A stretch of 64,000 nt of DNA from Kamptonema formosum PCC 10802 (lineage in GTDB: Bacteria; Cyanobacteriota; Cyanobacteriia; Cyanobacteriales; Oscillatoriaceae): the NCBI RefSeq assembly GCF_000332335.1, contig NZ_KB235948.1, positions 4,944,709 through 5,008,708 on the forward strand, read 5' to 3'. The notes beneath the pieces were generated by a model. It searched no databases and had not been told where the DNA came from. It was given only the letters and a program-made list of their open reading frames with translations. The translations under genes were made by a program, and so were the position numbers. Shown in pieces: positions 18,453 to 29,361 of the stretch. The first letter of the stretch is position 1. Every line of letters starts with the position of its first letter.

Positions 18453-18461
18453 AAGTGGGGC

Positions 18462-19478
18462 CTAGCGGAACATGCTGCTGACGGAAGAATCTTCGTGAAC
18501 GCGCCAGATGGTTTCACCGAGCAAGTTAGCCACCGAGAGTACAGTCAGCTGTTTAAAGCGGTGTTCTTCCGGCACAGGAATGGTATTGGTCACGATGACT
18601 TCCTCAAAAACGCCGCTGGAGAGGCGCTCAACTGCCGGTGGGGAAAAAACCGCATGGGTGGCGCAGGCATAAACCTGGCGGGCACCCTCCCGGCGCAAAA
18701 GCCGGCCCCCTTCGGTCATGGTGCCCGCCGTGTCGATCATGTCATCCACAAGGACTGCTGTTTTGCCCTTCACGTCGCCAATCACATTCATGACTTCCGC
18801 CACATTGTGCGCTTGGCGGCGCTTGTCAATAATCGCCAGAGGCGCATCATTTAACTTTTTGGCAAACGCCCTCGCGCGCGCCACACCGCCCACATCCGGT
18901 GAGACCACCACCAAATCTGACAGCTGTTTCCTGTGCAGGTAATCGAGGATCACCGGCGAACCGTAGACGTGGTCGCAGGGAATGTCGAAGTATCCCTGTA
19001 TCTGGGCGGAGTGCAAATCCATCGCCAGAATGCGATTCGCTCCCGCTTGGGTGATTAAGTTGGCCACCAGCTTGGCCGTAATAGACTCCCGCCCTGCCGT
19101 TTTGCGGTCAGCCCGGGCGTAGCCATAATAAGGAATAACTGCCGTAATTTGCCGAGCCGAAGCCCTGCGACAGGCATCGATGAGGATCAGCAACTCCATC
19201 AGGTGATCGTTGACCGGGTGGCAAGTCGGCTGGATCAGATAAACGTCACAGCCCCTGATGGATTCCTGAATTTGAACGTATATTTCTCCATCTGCAAACC
19301 GCTTTCGCACCATTGGCCCCAGGTCGAGACCCAGGTAACGAGCGATTTCCTGGGCCAGAGGAATATTGGCTGACCCAGAAAACAGCCGCAGCCGGTTCTG
19401 ATCGGCAACAGATGGCAGAGCACTCTCAAGAGTTAAAGTAGCAGAACGGATCACAGCAGACCCTCGCAGCGCGTTCAT
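18462..19478 (-). CDS. prs: Ribose-phosphate pyrophosphokinase
   Basis: This enzyme makes PRPP from ribose 5-phosphate and ATP for nucleotide, His, Trp and NAD synthesis. At 338 residues it has the family's length plus a short cyanobacterial N-terminal extension. Seen motifs are RLRLFSGSANIPLAQEIA at the fold start, FADGEIYVQIQESIRG, the flexible loop YYGYARADRK, and the PRPP-binding signature VLVDDMIDTAGT. The catalytic Lys/Arg loop (KRRQAHN) is present. The gene is complete, single and on the minus strand, with a hairpin just after the stop. Confidence 0.97.
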   Translation of the reverse strand: MNALRGSAVIRSATLTLESALPSVADQNRLRLFSGSANIPLAQEIARYLGLDLGPMVRKRFADGEIYVQIQESIRGCDVYLIQPTCHPVNDHLMELLILIDACRRASARQITAVIPYYGYARADRKTAGRESITAKLVANLITQAGANRILAMDLHSAQIQGYFDIPCDHVYGSPVILDYLHRKQLSDLVVVSPDVGGVARARAFAKKLNDAPLAIIDKRRQAHNVAEVMNVIGDVKGKTAVLVDDMIDTAGTMTEGGRLLRREGARQVYACATHAVFSPPAVERLSSGVFEEVIVTNTIPVPEEHRFKQLTVLSVANLLGETIWRVHEDSSVSSMFR

Positions 19479-20052
19479 TCACCGACATCTTATCATCCTT
19501 ATTTCCAATTATTGTCTGAGATTTCACGGAAACAGACACCGGCACCGGCTGCAACATTTTTTTATAAAATCGACAATCTTGACTGACCGCACCCGCTCCC
19601 GGGCCACCCACTCAAAGGGCGGCTTGCGGGAACCCCGCTCCCCTCCCCGGTTCGCAGGGGCGGGTTTGCAAAGAATCTGGGCTTCCTACAGAGATCAGGG
19701 GTGAACCCGCCCCTACAAGGCAGGGGGCTCGCTCGGCGTGTCAGGAGGGAGTTCCTGCTGGTCTCAAGGCAAAAGCCCCCCAAGAGGAGGGAGCGTGTCA
19801 AATAAGTCTTGCCACCGGCACCCCTAGTGAGAAGCCAGGTTTCTTTTCGTGGCGAAACTGATACCTAATGGCCCACAGCCTCTGGGGTGCCGAGGCGTGG
19901 CCGGTGTCTGGCGGCTTCAGTTTTTCTCTGCAAACACACACCACAAGTCGCGGCGCACCCGCGCTGGGGAAAAATAAAAATAAAATGAAAACATGTCGGG
20001 AACGCCCCAGAGGCATTAACTTCTTAATACCTGTAAGGAAACTTTAAGATTT
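19479..20052. other. Divergent intergenic region
   Basis: No supported gene. The gap separates the divergent prs and YqeY-like genes, so it should hold both promoters, but no clear consensus was picked out. It includes repeated fragments around GGCGGGTTTGCAAAGAATC. Confidence 0.5.
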
Positions 20053-20511
20053 ATGAGCTTGAAGGATCGGATTGGCGAAGACATCAAAGCCGCCATGAAA
20101 TCTAAGGATAAACTCCGCCTGGAAACGGTGCGCAGCATCAAAAAAGTGCTGCTGGAAAAAGAAGTCAGCGTCCGCCCTGCAGGCCAGGAGCAGCTGACCG
20201 AAGCCCAAGAACTGGAAGTGCTGGCCGGGCTGGCCAAGCAGAGGCGGGAGTCCATCGAACAATACCGGCAAGCGGGACGGGAGGATCTGGCTTCCAAAGA
20301 AGCCCAGGAACTGGCGATCGTCGAGGAGTATCTGCCAAAACAGCTCTCCGATGAAGAACTGAGCGCCGCACTCGACGAGATTATCGCCCGAGTCGGTGCC
20401 ACCACCGCCAAAGATATGGGCAAAGTCATCGGACCGGCCATGCAAGAATTTAAGGGTAAAGCAGACGGCAAAAAAGTGCGAGAGATCGTAAAAGCCAAGC
20501 TGAGCGGCTAG
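20053..20511 (+). CDS. GatB/YqeY domain protein
   Basis: The 152-residue protein is a stand-alone YqeY-type domain: MSLKDRIGEDIKAAMKSKDK opens it, LETVRSIKKVLLEKEV follows, and EEYLPKQLSDEEL and GKVIGPAMQEFKGKADGK are the conserved C-terminal segments. The fold is shared with the tail of GatB, the tRNA-dependent amidotransferase subunit, and is thought to bind tRNA. A catalytic role is not expected. It is a monocistronic gene with a good family length. Confidence 0.9.
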   Translation: MSLKDRIGEDIKAAMKSKDKLRLETVRSIKKVLLEKEVSVRPAGQEQLTEAQELEVLAGLAKQRRESIEQYRQAGREDLASKEAQELAIVEEYLPKQLSDEELSAALDEIIARVGATTAKDMGKVIGPAMQEFKGKADGKKVREIVKAKLSG

Positions 20512-20749
20512 GCAAACCGCCCGGGCCACAACTAGACGCACAGCTGGCTGCTCGCAACCATTTCACCGCCCGCCAGATCCCCCGGTGGCGGGCGGGCGAT
20601 CCGCCGCAGACCTCGCCACAGGCAAAAAATCCGGTTTCTCTCATCCGGTTGGCGGAACTCTACATTTGCCGCCCCTGCTAAGATTCCTGTTGGGCGAAAA
20701 TTCCGCTCCGAAAGCTTTCCACCCCATCTCCCCTTTGAGCCTTTGAGCC

Positions 20750-22708
20750 ATGCAACCACCCCTTGCCACCGGCACTGTCCTGCAAAACCGCTACCACCTG
20801 ATCGATATTTTGGGTCAAGGGGGGTTTGGCCGCACCTATCTGGCAGAAGACCAAGGGCGCTTTAACGAACTGTGCGCCCTCAAAGAACTGATTCCCGCTC
20901 AGATGAGCGCCTACGCCCTGGAAAAGTCGCGGGAGATGTTCGGGAGGGAAGCCCAAGTTCTCTATCAAATCCAGCACCCGCAAATCCCCCAGTTTCGGGC
21001 CACCTTTGAAGAAAGCGACCGCCTGTTTTTGGTGCAGGACTATGTGGCAGGCAAAACCTACCGCACCCTGCTTTTGGAGCGCAAGGCCGCCGGAGGCACC
21101 TTCTCACAAGCCGAAGTGCTGCAATTGCTAAATCAGCTGCTGCCGGTGCTGGAATACATCCACGACCGCAGCATCATCCACCGGGACATCTCCCCGGAAA
21201 ATATCATTCAGCGGGTGTCCGACCGCTTGCCGGTGCTGATTGACTTCGGCGTGGTCAAAGAACTGGCCACCCGCGTGCTGTCCCCCGACGGGCCACCCCC
21301 GGCCACCAGCGTGGGCAAAATGGGCTACGCCCCCAGCGAGCAAATGCTTTCCGGTCGCGCCTACCCCAGCAGCGATTTCTACGCTCTAGCCGCTACAGCG
21401 GTGGTGCTGCTCACCGGTCGAGAGCCCCTGGAACTGTTTGATGACGTGCAGCTGACTTGGAACTGGCAGCGGTGGGCCCAGGTTAGCCCCCAACTGGCGG
21501 CGGTGATCGATAAAATGCTCAGCTACAGGCCGGGCGATCGCTACCTGTCGGCTGGGGAAATCGCAGGTGCGCTCTCTCCCCTGCTCAACCCAACCCCCGC
21601 GCCCTCCCCCTCTCCGCCCCCACCCCCTGCTCCCAACCTCTCGCAAGTGCAAACGGTCGCCGTCGGACGCCCCAGTTACGCCCCCGGCGGCAACCAGCCC
21701 CCTTCTCCCACCCCGCCCCCTGATGATGAGGATCAGCCTGAGGGTGCGATCTGGGAAAATCCTGTGGGGGTGATACTGATTGGCACCGGCCTGGCAGTTA
21801 TAACCGGCTTTGGCTCCTGGGCGCTAGTCAAATCCCTGATGCGCCGCCCGCCGGCACCCGAGCCCCCCCCGCCGGTCGTTTTTGCCACCCCGATACTGAC
21901 ACCGGCACCGTCGCCCACTCGCCCGCTCAGCCCAACCCCCACGCCACAGTCCAGCAAGCGCCTGGATGTGCTGCTCGGCAGCCCCACCACTGTTCGCGGC
22001 ACCCTGCAAGCTGGCGAAACCGTCAGCTATGTGGTTCAGGCACTGTCAGGAGTGGAGTTGAGCGCTCAGATCAAAGGCAAAGATGTCCTGATGACCGTGT
22101 TGGGGCCCGACGGCCAGCCCCTGCCCGGACAGTCCCAAGGGGTGTCGGTGTGGCAGCTCACTGTCCCGTCTATCGGCGACTACACCCTCCAGCTCAAACC
22201 TGTCTCAGGACCGTCGAAAGCTGACTACGAGCTGGAGGTGAAGCTGCAGTTCGCACCCCTGCCTGCTCCCACTCCCACTCCGACTCCCGAACCGACTCAG
22301 ACTCCTGAACCGACTCCCATTCCCACTCCCACTCCCAGTTTCACACCGGAACCGACTCCTGCTCCCACTCCCACTCCCAGTTTCACACCGGAACCGATTC
22401 CCACTTTCACTCCGACTCCGACCCCCACTCCGACTCCGACCCCGACTCCGACTCCGACTCCGACTCCGACTCCGACTCCGACTCCGACTCCGACTCCGAC
22501 TCCGCAACCGGAACCCACACCGGCTCCGATTCCCACGCCCGCTCCCACTCCGCAACCGTTTCCGACTCCGACTCCGACTCCGACTCCGCAACCGTTTCCG
22601 GCTCCGACTCCGGCTCCGGAACCGTTTCCCGCGCCCGCGCCCGCTCCGGAACCCGCGCCCCTTCCCGCCCCGGCTCCCACACGAGAACCGGCTCTCCCTT
22701 CTTTTTAA
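20750..22708 (+). CDS. Membrane-anchored Ser/Thr protein kinase with Pro-Thr repeat tail
   Basis: The 652-residue protein has an intact Hanks kinase (about 12-280): glycine loop [18 protein letters not shown]-anchoring Lys near residue 45 (CALKEL), catalytic [11 protein letters not shown] (Asp near 146), and DFG in LIDFGVVK. One membrane helix ([17 protein letters not shown], near 339-360) follows. Outside lies a beta-rich domain resembling PPC/DVUA-type pre-peptidase modules ([20 protein letters not shown]). The last 140 residues are almost only Pro-Thr, Pro-Ala and Pro-Glu repeats, coded by ACTCCG hexamers that can slip. The tail may span the periplasm or wall. A dethiobiotin synthetase gene starts 41 bases downstream and may be co-transcribed. 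Confidence 0.93.
   Translation: MQPPLATGTVLQNRYHLIDILGQGGFGRTYLAEDQGRFNELCALKELIPAQMSAYALEKSREMFGREAQVLYQIQHPQIPQFRATFEESDRLFLVQDYVAGKTYRTLLLERKAAGGTFSQAEVLQLLNQLLPVLEYIHDRSIIHRDISPENIIQRVSDRLPVLIDFGVVKELATRVLSPDGPPPATSVGKMGYAPSEQMLSGRAYPSSDFYALAATAVVLLTGREPLELFDDVQLTWNWQRWAQVSPQLAAVIDKMLSYRPGDRYLSAGEIAGALSPLLNPTPAPSPSPPPPPAPNLSQVQTVAVGRPSYAPGGNQPPSPTPPPDDEDQPEGAIWENPVGVILIGTGLAVITGFGSWALVKSLMRRPPAPEPPPPVVFATPILTPAPSPTRPLSPTPTPQSSKRLDVLLGSPTTVRGTLQAGETVSYVVQALSGVELSAQIKGKDVLMTVLGPDGQPLPGQSQGVSVWQLTVPSIGDYTLQLKPVSGPSKADYELEVKLQFAPLPAPTPTPTPEPTQTPEPTPIPTPTPSFTPEPTPAPTPTPSFTPEPIPTFTPTPTPTPTPTPTPTPTPTPTPTPTPTPTPTPQPEPTPAPIPTPAPTPQPFPTPTPTPTPQPFPAPTPAPEPFPAPAPAPEPAPLPAPAPTREPALPSF
22260..22690. 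repeat. Hexanucleotide tract (ACTCCG/ACTCCC) inside kinase gene
   Basis: Near-perfect ACTCCG units run at about 22410-22503, flanked by degenerate CCCACT and CCGGCT versions. Length changes would keep the frame because the unit is six bases. The frames on the opposite strand are a by-product. Confidence 0.9.
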
Positions 22709-22749
22709 TTCAAAACTCAACCGTCAACTCGCACTCTCACACCCGCCCA

Positions 22750-23454
22750 ATGAACGCACTCCTGATTTCTGGAACCGATACCAATGCCGGCAAAACTGTT
22801 CTGACAGCGGCTCTGGCTGCTTACTGGCAGACTTACTGCACTGGGAAAACTCTCGGCATTATGAAGCCGCTCCAGTCCGGTGCGGGGGACCGCGAGCTGT
22901 ACTTGCGGCTGTTTTCTCTTCACCAGTCCCCAGAGGAAATGACGCCGCTCTATTTCCAAGCGCCCTTGGCTCCTCCCCTGGCGGCTGAGAGAGAGGGGCG
23001 TTCCGTGGACCTCGCGCCGGCCTGGCGGGCTTTTGCCGCGCTGCAGCGCCGGTGCGATCTGGTTTTGGTGGAAGGGCTCGGCGGACTGGGCTCCCCAGTC
23101 ACCTGCGAGCTGACTGTGGCGGATTTGGCTCGCGATTGGCGGCTGCCGGCTGTTTTGGCCGTGCCGGTACGCCTGGGGGCCATCGGGCAGGCTGTGGCCA
23201 ATGTCGCTCTGGCAAGGCAAGCCGGTGTCTCCCTGGCCGGCATTGTCCTCAACGGTGTCGCCCCTTGCTCTCAGGAGGAGATTGCCAGTTGGGCACCGGC
23301 ATATTTAATCGAGTCTCTGACTCAGGTGCCGGTGCTCGGCTGCTTGCCCTATCTCGATGACCCAACTGACCTCGCCCAGCTGGCCAAAGCTGCCTCCGAT
23401 TTGGATCTCGAACAGTTGCTCCCAACTGCCCTTTCGATCAGTCTTCAATCGTAA
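22750..23454 (+). CDS. bioD: Dethiobiotin synthetase
   Basis: BioD closes the ureido ring of dethiobiotin from 7,8-diaminopelargonate, CO2 and ATP in biotin synthesis. The 234-residue product has the P-loop GTDTNAGKT, the substrate Lys in IMKPLQSG, and the nucleotide/metal segment LVEGLGGLGSPV. The C-terminal LAGIVLNGV and PVLGCLPYL are also family features. Length is normal. It follows the kinase gene by 41 bases on the same strand; other bio genes are not in the window. Confidence 0.95.
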   Translation: MNALLISGTDTNAGKTVLTAALAAYWQTYCTGKTLGIMKPLQSGAGDRELYLRLFSLHQSPEEMTPLYFQAPLAPPLAAEREGRSVDLAPAWRAFAALQRRCDLVLVEGLGGLGSPVTCELTVADLARDWRLPAVLAVPVRLGAIGQAVANVALARQAGVSLAGIVLNGVAPCSQEEIASWAPAYLIESLTQVPVLGCLPYLDDPTDLAQLAKAASDLDLEQLLPTALSISLQS

Positions 23455-23631
23455 TTTATGGAAATTTAAAAATTGCTATTCATGAAATTTAACTTTTACA
23501 GCTTATGAACTTTTATAACCTCCGTTTGATTGCTTAAGAAAATTGCCCTTTCGGGCGGGACCCAACCCCCCAACCCCCTTTTTGCGGAGAGTGGGGGCGG
23601 GGGGGAGTGCCCGCCACCTGTTCCTCACCCC

Positions 23632-24137
23632 TTAGCGAACAGGGAAGGTGCTGTCTTCGACTGGGGTAGCGCCTGTGATCTTGCTGGGGAATTTGCCGGT
23701 GAGGTCTGCAACTTGAAGTGCTGAACCTTCCACGCTGACATCATTTAATGGCCAATACCCGACTAAATTCGGCTCTTTGCCGGTGAGCTGTTTGGACATA
23801 TCAGCCTGAATTTCTGCTTGGGTGCGGGATTTGTTCCAAATCCGAACTTCAGCCATCTTGCCGTGAAATTCACGCCACCCGTTTGCAGGTTTTCGGCGAC
23901 TAACCCGTAAGGGGTGCTGTTGGGATACTTCATGTATTTGCCAAAATCTGGCCAGACGGCTTTAATCCCTTCTTGAATTTGCGGGTGGAGGCTGGAAAAT
24001 CCCTCAGCAGTACAGGCTTGCAAATAGGGATTGCTTACATCGGACGTCCAGGTTACCGAGGCCGAAAATGTATAAGCAAGTTCCGCGATTTGTGTGTTGG
24101 TGAATCCCCCCTGTTTCGGGAATTTCTGGAACTTCAA
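23632..24137 (-). pseudogene. Fragment of a LamG-type (concanavalin-like) repeat protein
   Basis: The 3' part encodes KMAEVRIWNKSRTQAEIQAD and GYWPLNDV, the typical end of a LamG/jelly-roll repeat in large cyanobacterial secreted proteins. The 5' part, in another frame, encodes YGLVAENLQTGGVNF and joins that sequence only if one base is added near 23863-23875. The fragment has no clear start or full domain. It is probably the remnant of a larger adhesin-like gene. Confidence 0.6.
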
Positions 24138-25513
24138 ATTGGCAGGTTAATATCATTATTAACCCTTGATTTTGCTTTGGCAGGCGTGAGGAACGTGCCA
24201 CAAATATCCTGCTATTAAAGCAGAAGTTTTATGCGACTTCTTGGTTTTTACATTTTTTAATAAACTTTTGCAAGTCTTGCGTTCGCCGCACTAATGTGCT
24301 AAAATAGAGCAGAACCTTGTCTAGCGCCTCACACAGCGGCACAGCAGGCGTGGCGCAGCCGGTAAATGGCAAAGTAACGGAGTGGGTGGATTGTGGCAAG
24401 CGGCAGGACGGGGTGTGCGCTGCTGGCGAGCGGGAGGGATGAACACTGCACCGGCACTGGAAAGCCGCCGGCTCTTGCCCCTGCTTGCTTCGCTTTGAGC
24501 ATACAATGCGGATGCAACCGGATTCTATATTGTTGCGAGGGCCGGCAAACCATTTCAGGGCACAGGCATTGCCCTCACGTTCAAGAAATTGCTGAATTTG
24601 TGGCCGGTTCAGACGCCAGATATTGAGAGCGAACTCAGCGGGGCGCGCTGTCTTTATTATTTTCGCTCAATTCGCCAGAGATACAGCGAAGCGCTCGGGT
24701 GCCGGCGCGCCCCTGCTGTGCTGGGGGATAATTTTATCAATCAGAAGGATATCCGTTGCTGCAGGCTGAAAGTCGAGCGAGTGGGGGCGAGGTGGGGGCG
24801 GGTTTATAGAGCATCATTGAGGGGGAAACCCGCGCCCAGCCACCAGCATATATTTCGGGCTTTCCCCGTCTCTACAAAGAGATAGATATTTCGGGCAGAC
24901 CGGCCTGTACAAAAAGGCGGGGGACTGAACTCAAGTAGGGCTCGCCGCGCTTTTCCCCGGAAACACCGACTCTGGGGAAATCGGAGTGAAACACCTGCCG
25001 GTGTGTCGGGCCTGCAAGCGCCTGCCAAATTTTATTCCTGAATATATTAACACCTCTTTGACGGGCTACATGTTCCTTGGGGCATAAGTCATCACTCATA
25101 TTTTTTGCAGTATAAGCTCGAAAACATGACTCTTTAAATCCCTGTTTTCGGACAAATTTAAAGCCATCTTTCCTCATAAATATAGAGACATTTAACCTGG
25201 ATAGCCTATATAAAAAAACTGGGGGTTGCATCCTTACTTTTGGAGTCGCAGAGCGATTTTATGGGTTCAGCAGGCGCGGGTTTACTGACAATCTTTCCAG
25301 CTGATATCTCGGAAAAACTCGCCCCGACTCAATAAACAAAACAGGCTTCCTCTGGCAGGTCAAAACAGCTGAGTTTGACTGGGGCGTGCTTTGTGCTGAA
25401 ACGAAGCAGTGGATAGCCTGGTTGCCAAAAGAAAGCGAGGCTGACCCGCCGGCTAGCTGACAGGCAAAAGTGAGGGTGCGCCGTTTGGATTGGTTGAATA
25501 GAAAGGTGCAAAC
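24138..25513. other. Long non-coding or decayed region upstream of the RTX gene
   Basis: No frame here could be matched to a family. A minus-strand frame near 24872-25231 (119 codons) and one near 25259-25582 are open but unrecognised, and the stretch 25030-25210 is AT-richer than its surroundings. The region probably holds the RTX gene's promoter and old gene debris. Confidence 0.4.
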
Positions 25514-27066
25514 ATGGTAAAGATCAGCGGCACATCCGGCACCGATTTTCTGGAAGGAACGCCGGATAAAGACACCCTTCAAGGACTGGGCGGCAGCGAC
25601 ACGATATTAGGTCTGGAAGCCGATGAAAATGCCAGTGGCAACACCGGCGATGACTGGATTGATGGCAACCAGGGCAGCGATACCATACATGGCGGGCAGC
25701 ACAATGACACAGTGCGGGGGGGCAAAGGCAGTGACCTCCTGTTTTGCGACCGGCACGGCGGACGCCCTCTTTGGCGATTTGGGGCACGACACCGGCCTTG
25801 GCGGAGAGGGCAGCGACTCCCTATTTGGCAACCAAGGCAATGACTGGCTAGACGGCAACGAGGGCAGCGACAGCATTGCCGCCGGTCAGGACAGTGACAC
25901 CGTGCGGGGGGGCAAAGATAACGACTTCATCTGCGGAGACAGAGGCAGTGACGCCCTCTATGGCGACCTGGGTGACGACACCGCCTGCGGCGGCAGCGAC
26001 AGCGACCTCGTGTTTGGCAACAGTGGGGATGACTGGATTGATGGCAACCAGGGCGAGGATACCGTTTATGGCGGAGAAGACAGTGACACAGTGCGGGGTG
26101 GCCAGGGCAATGACGTGCTCTATGGCAACGCCGGCAGTGACGCCCTCTATGGCGACCCACCGCGATACAATTGCCGGCGGCGATGGAAACGACACCTTTT
26201 TTATTGGCAGGCGCAGCGATGTCCCAGGCTATCGCAGCACCGGTGGCCCGACTCTGGCAGATGCCGACTGGCTCACTGATTTTGACGCCAACAGCGATAA
26301 AATCGAGTTAATCGGCGGTTTGACCTCTGACGAGCTCAACGTCTTTGCCGGCACCGGCCAGTACGCCGGTCACACGATAATTCAAGATGCCGTCCTCGGC
26401 GAATATTTGGCGATCTTGCCCGGTGCGGACACCGGCACCCTCATCCTCGGCGCTTTCACCCAGCTTCCGCCGGCACCAACACCCGCACCGGCACCAACAC
26501 CCGCACCGGCACCGGCACCGGCACCGGAACTAACACTGCCACCCATTCTCTCACCAACGCCAACACCAACACCGGCACCAACACCGGCACCAACACCGGC
26601 ACCGCAATCCGGCACAGAAGACAGCGACACCCTCAAGGGCACACCCGGAAATGACAGCCTCAGCGGCAATGGTGGCAGCGACTCACTGTTTGGCGATGCC
26701 GGCAGTGATATCCTGAATGGCGATACAGGCAACGACACCCTAACAGGCGGAAAAGGCAGTGACACCTTTATCGGCGGTGGTGGTGCCGACACTATCACAG
26801 ATTTTGACACAGCAGAAGATGTCATACAGGTGCCACAAGGCGTTTCCACTGCTGACACTGTTCCGGCAGAAAATGGCGCAACTCAACTCAATATCAGCCC
26901 AACAGACCAGATTACAGTCATTTCTGACACTCCTCTAACTGGGGAAAATCTAGTCGAAACTCCAACACCAACACCAACAGCGGCACCAACACCGGCACCG
27001 GCACCAACTCCCGCACCGGCACCGGCACCAACTCCCGCACCAACTCCCGCACCAGCGGAGAACGAC

Positions 27067-28182
27067 CTGCCGGTGCCGGTGACAGATACCGCCACCACTG
27101 ATGAGGACACTCCAGTTTCTCTTTCTGTGCTGGAGAACGATACCGATATTGAGGGGGATGCGCTCACCCTCAGCGACTACACCGCACCGCAAAACGGCAC
27201 GCTTAGCGAAAATGAAGACGGCACATTAACGTATACGCCGGCTGCTAATTTCAATGGCAGCGACAGCTTCAATTATACGGTAGCTGACAGCAATGGAGGC
27301 ACAGCAATCGGCACCGTAAATCTTACCGTCAATCCCGTAAACGACATGCCGGTGCCGGTGACAGATACCGCCACCACTGATGAGGACACTCCAGTTTCTC
27401 TTTCTGTGCTGGAGAACGATACCGATATTGAGGGGGATGCGCTCACCCTCAGCGAATACACCGCACCGCAAAACGGCACGCTTAGCGAAAATGAAGACGG
27501 CACATTAACGTATACGCCGGCTGCTAATTTCAATGGCAGCGACAGCTTCAATTATACGGTAGCTGACAGCAATGGAGGCACAGCAACCGGCACCGTAAAT
27601 CTGACCGTCAATCCCGTAAACGACATGCCGGTGCCGGTGACAGATACCGCCACCACTGATGAGGACACTCCAGTTTCTCTTTCTGTGCTGGAGAACGATA
27701 CCGATATTGAGGGGGATGCGCTCACCCTCAGCGAATACACCGCACCGCAAAACGGCACGCTTAGCGAAAATGAAGACGGCACATTAACGTATACGCCGGC
27801 TGCTAATTTCAATGGCAGCGACAGCTTCAATTATACGGTAGCTGACAGCAATGGAGGCACAGCAACCGGCACCGTAAATCTGACCGTCAATCCCGTAAAC
27901 GACATGCCGGTGCCGGTGACAGATACCGCCACCACTGATGAGGACACTCCAGTTTCTCTTTCTGTGCTGGAGAACGATACCGATATTGAGGGGGATGCGC
28001 TCACCCTCAGCGAATACACCGCACCGCAAAACGGCACGCTTAGCGAAAATGAAGACGGCACATTAACGTATACGCCGGCTGCTAATTTCAATGGCAGCGA
28101 CAGCTTCAATTATACGGTAGCTGACAGCAATGGAGGCACAGCAACCGGCACCGTAAATCTTACCGTCAATCCCGTAAACGAC
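27067..28182 (+). repeat. Four tandem 279-bp repeats
   Basis: Units start at 27067, 27346, 27625 and 27904, each opening with CCGGTGCCGGTGACAGATAC. Only a handful of bases differ between units (for example GACTAC versus GAATAC). Each unit codes one cadherin-like domain of 93 residues. This identity points to recent duplication or gene conversion. Confidence 0.95.
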
Positions 28183-29086
28183 ATGCCGGCGATCGGCGAG
28201 ATTCCCAACCTGACTGTTAATCAAGATACTGGCACCGGAGAGATTGCTTTCACTATAAACGATCCAGACAATGACCTTGGTAATTTAAGTGTTACAGCAA
28301 GTTCCTCAAATCCCTCGTTAGTGGGAGATGAGAGTATCTCTTTAGGGGGTAGCGGGACAGACCGAACTGTGAGTGTTACCCCAACTGCCGGTCAGTTTGG
28401 CACCGCCACGATTACGCTGAGTGTCAGCGACGGCACAGATACCATCAGCCAGACGTTTGATGTTACCGTCAACGGCTTGCCGGTGGCGAGTGATGACACG
28501 CTGGGGCCAGTGTTTTTGAGCAGCCCCCTGGAGATTGCGGTAGCGGATTTGATTGCCAACGATACCGATCCGGAAGGGGGTGCGCTGACGGTACAGGCGG
28601 TGTCGGACGCGGTGAATGGCAGCGTGTCGCTGGAGGGCGGCGTCGTTACTTTCCAAGCGCAAAAGGACTTTTCTGGAACCGCCTCGTTTGAGTATACGGT
28701 AGACGACGGCAGTGGCGGAACGGACACAGCAACAGTGACGCTAGCGGTGGCTTCAGTACTGGAGTTGAGCGAGATAGCAGCCGGCAGCGGCGTGCCGGCA
28801 GGCACTGGGGGCTTTGCCATGAGTGGCGAGGCGGAAGGAGATAATGCCGGTGGGGCGGTGTCGGGTGCGGGCGACCTGAACAGCGACGGTTTTGCTGATC
28901 TGCTTGTGGGCGCACGTCTGGCTGATGCCAGCGGGGCTGACTCCGGAAAAACCTATGTGGTGTTTGGCAAACCGGACTTTCAGGCGGTTTCCCTGGGCGA
29001 GGTAGCAGCTGGCACCGGCGGTTTTGTCATTAATGGCGAAGCGGCGGGGGACTGGTCGGGCCATGCGGTGTCGAGTCTGGGGGATA

Positions 29087-29361
29087 TAGCATTATTCACT
29101 TAGGTTAAAACAGACGGACAGGCGAGACGCCTGTCCTACGCCTTTTATAGCAGCCGACAATTGGGCGCGAACATCAATCCTATGGCGCATGGCCTTTAAA
29201 ACCCGCGCAGGCGGGTTTTGTCTGTATAGCTGCGGTTCCCCTGCGGTTGTAGCCGCCCTTGGCGGCTACAACCGCCCAGAGACTTTGGCCAATGCGATGA
29301 TGCCCAATGCCCAATGCGATGATGCCCAATGCCCATGTACTAACCTAAGTACATACTGCTA
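29087..29361. mobile_element. Complete family B miniature element (275 bp) with 20-bp terminal inverted repeats and TA duplication
   Basis: The ends TAGCATTATTCACTTAGGTT and AACCTAAGTACATACTGCTA match as inverted repeats at 17 of 20 positions. TA lies directly outside both ends (29085-29086 and 29362-29363). Removing the element and one TA rebuilds GAT ATC AGC GGC GAC, restoring the FG-GAP frame. It has no transposase. TA duplication points to IS630/Tc1-mariner-type mobilisation. Inside are the GACAGGCG palindrome, the ACCCGCGCAGGCGGGTTTTG phrase and CAATGCC repeats. Confidence 0.9.

Larger units (their letters stand above)
17636..18461. other. Intergenic, carries family B element remnants
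   Basis: About 800 bases without a supported gene. It includes a HIP1 site (GGCGATCGC) near 17878 and two abutting remnants of the family B element. Short frames on the minus strand near 17640-18060 show no family resemblance. Confidence 0.55.

Noticed and set aside
22205-22720. Arg/Ser- and Gly-rich frames on the minus strand
   Set aside because: Shadow of the Pro-Thr repeat of the kinase gene.
24345-24420. GGCGTGGCGCAGCCGG resembles the start of a tRNA
   Set aside because: No matching acceptor arm or T-loop (GTTCRA) at the right distance.
24872-25231. 119-codon minus-strand frame in an AT-richer patch
   Set aside because: No family likeness, no clear start context; left as unassigned sequence.
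25259-25582. 107-codon minus-strand frame overlapping the RTX start
   Set aside because: It overlaps the start of a recognisable gene on the other strand and shows no motif.
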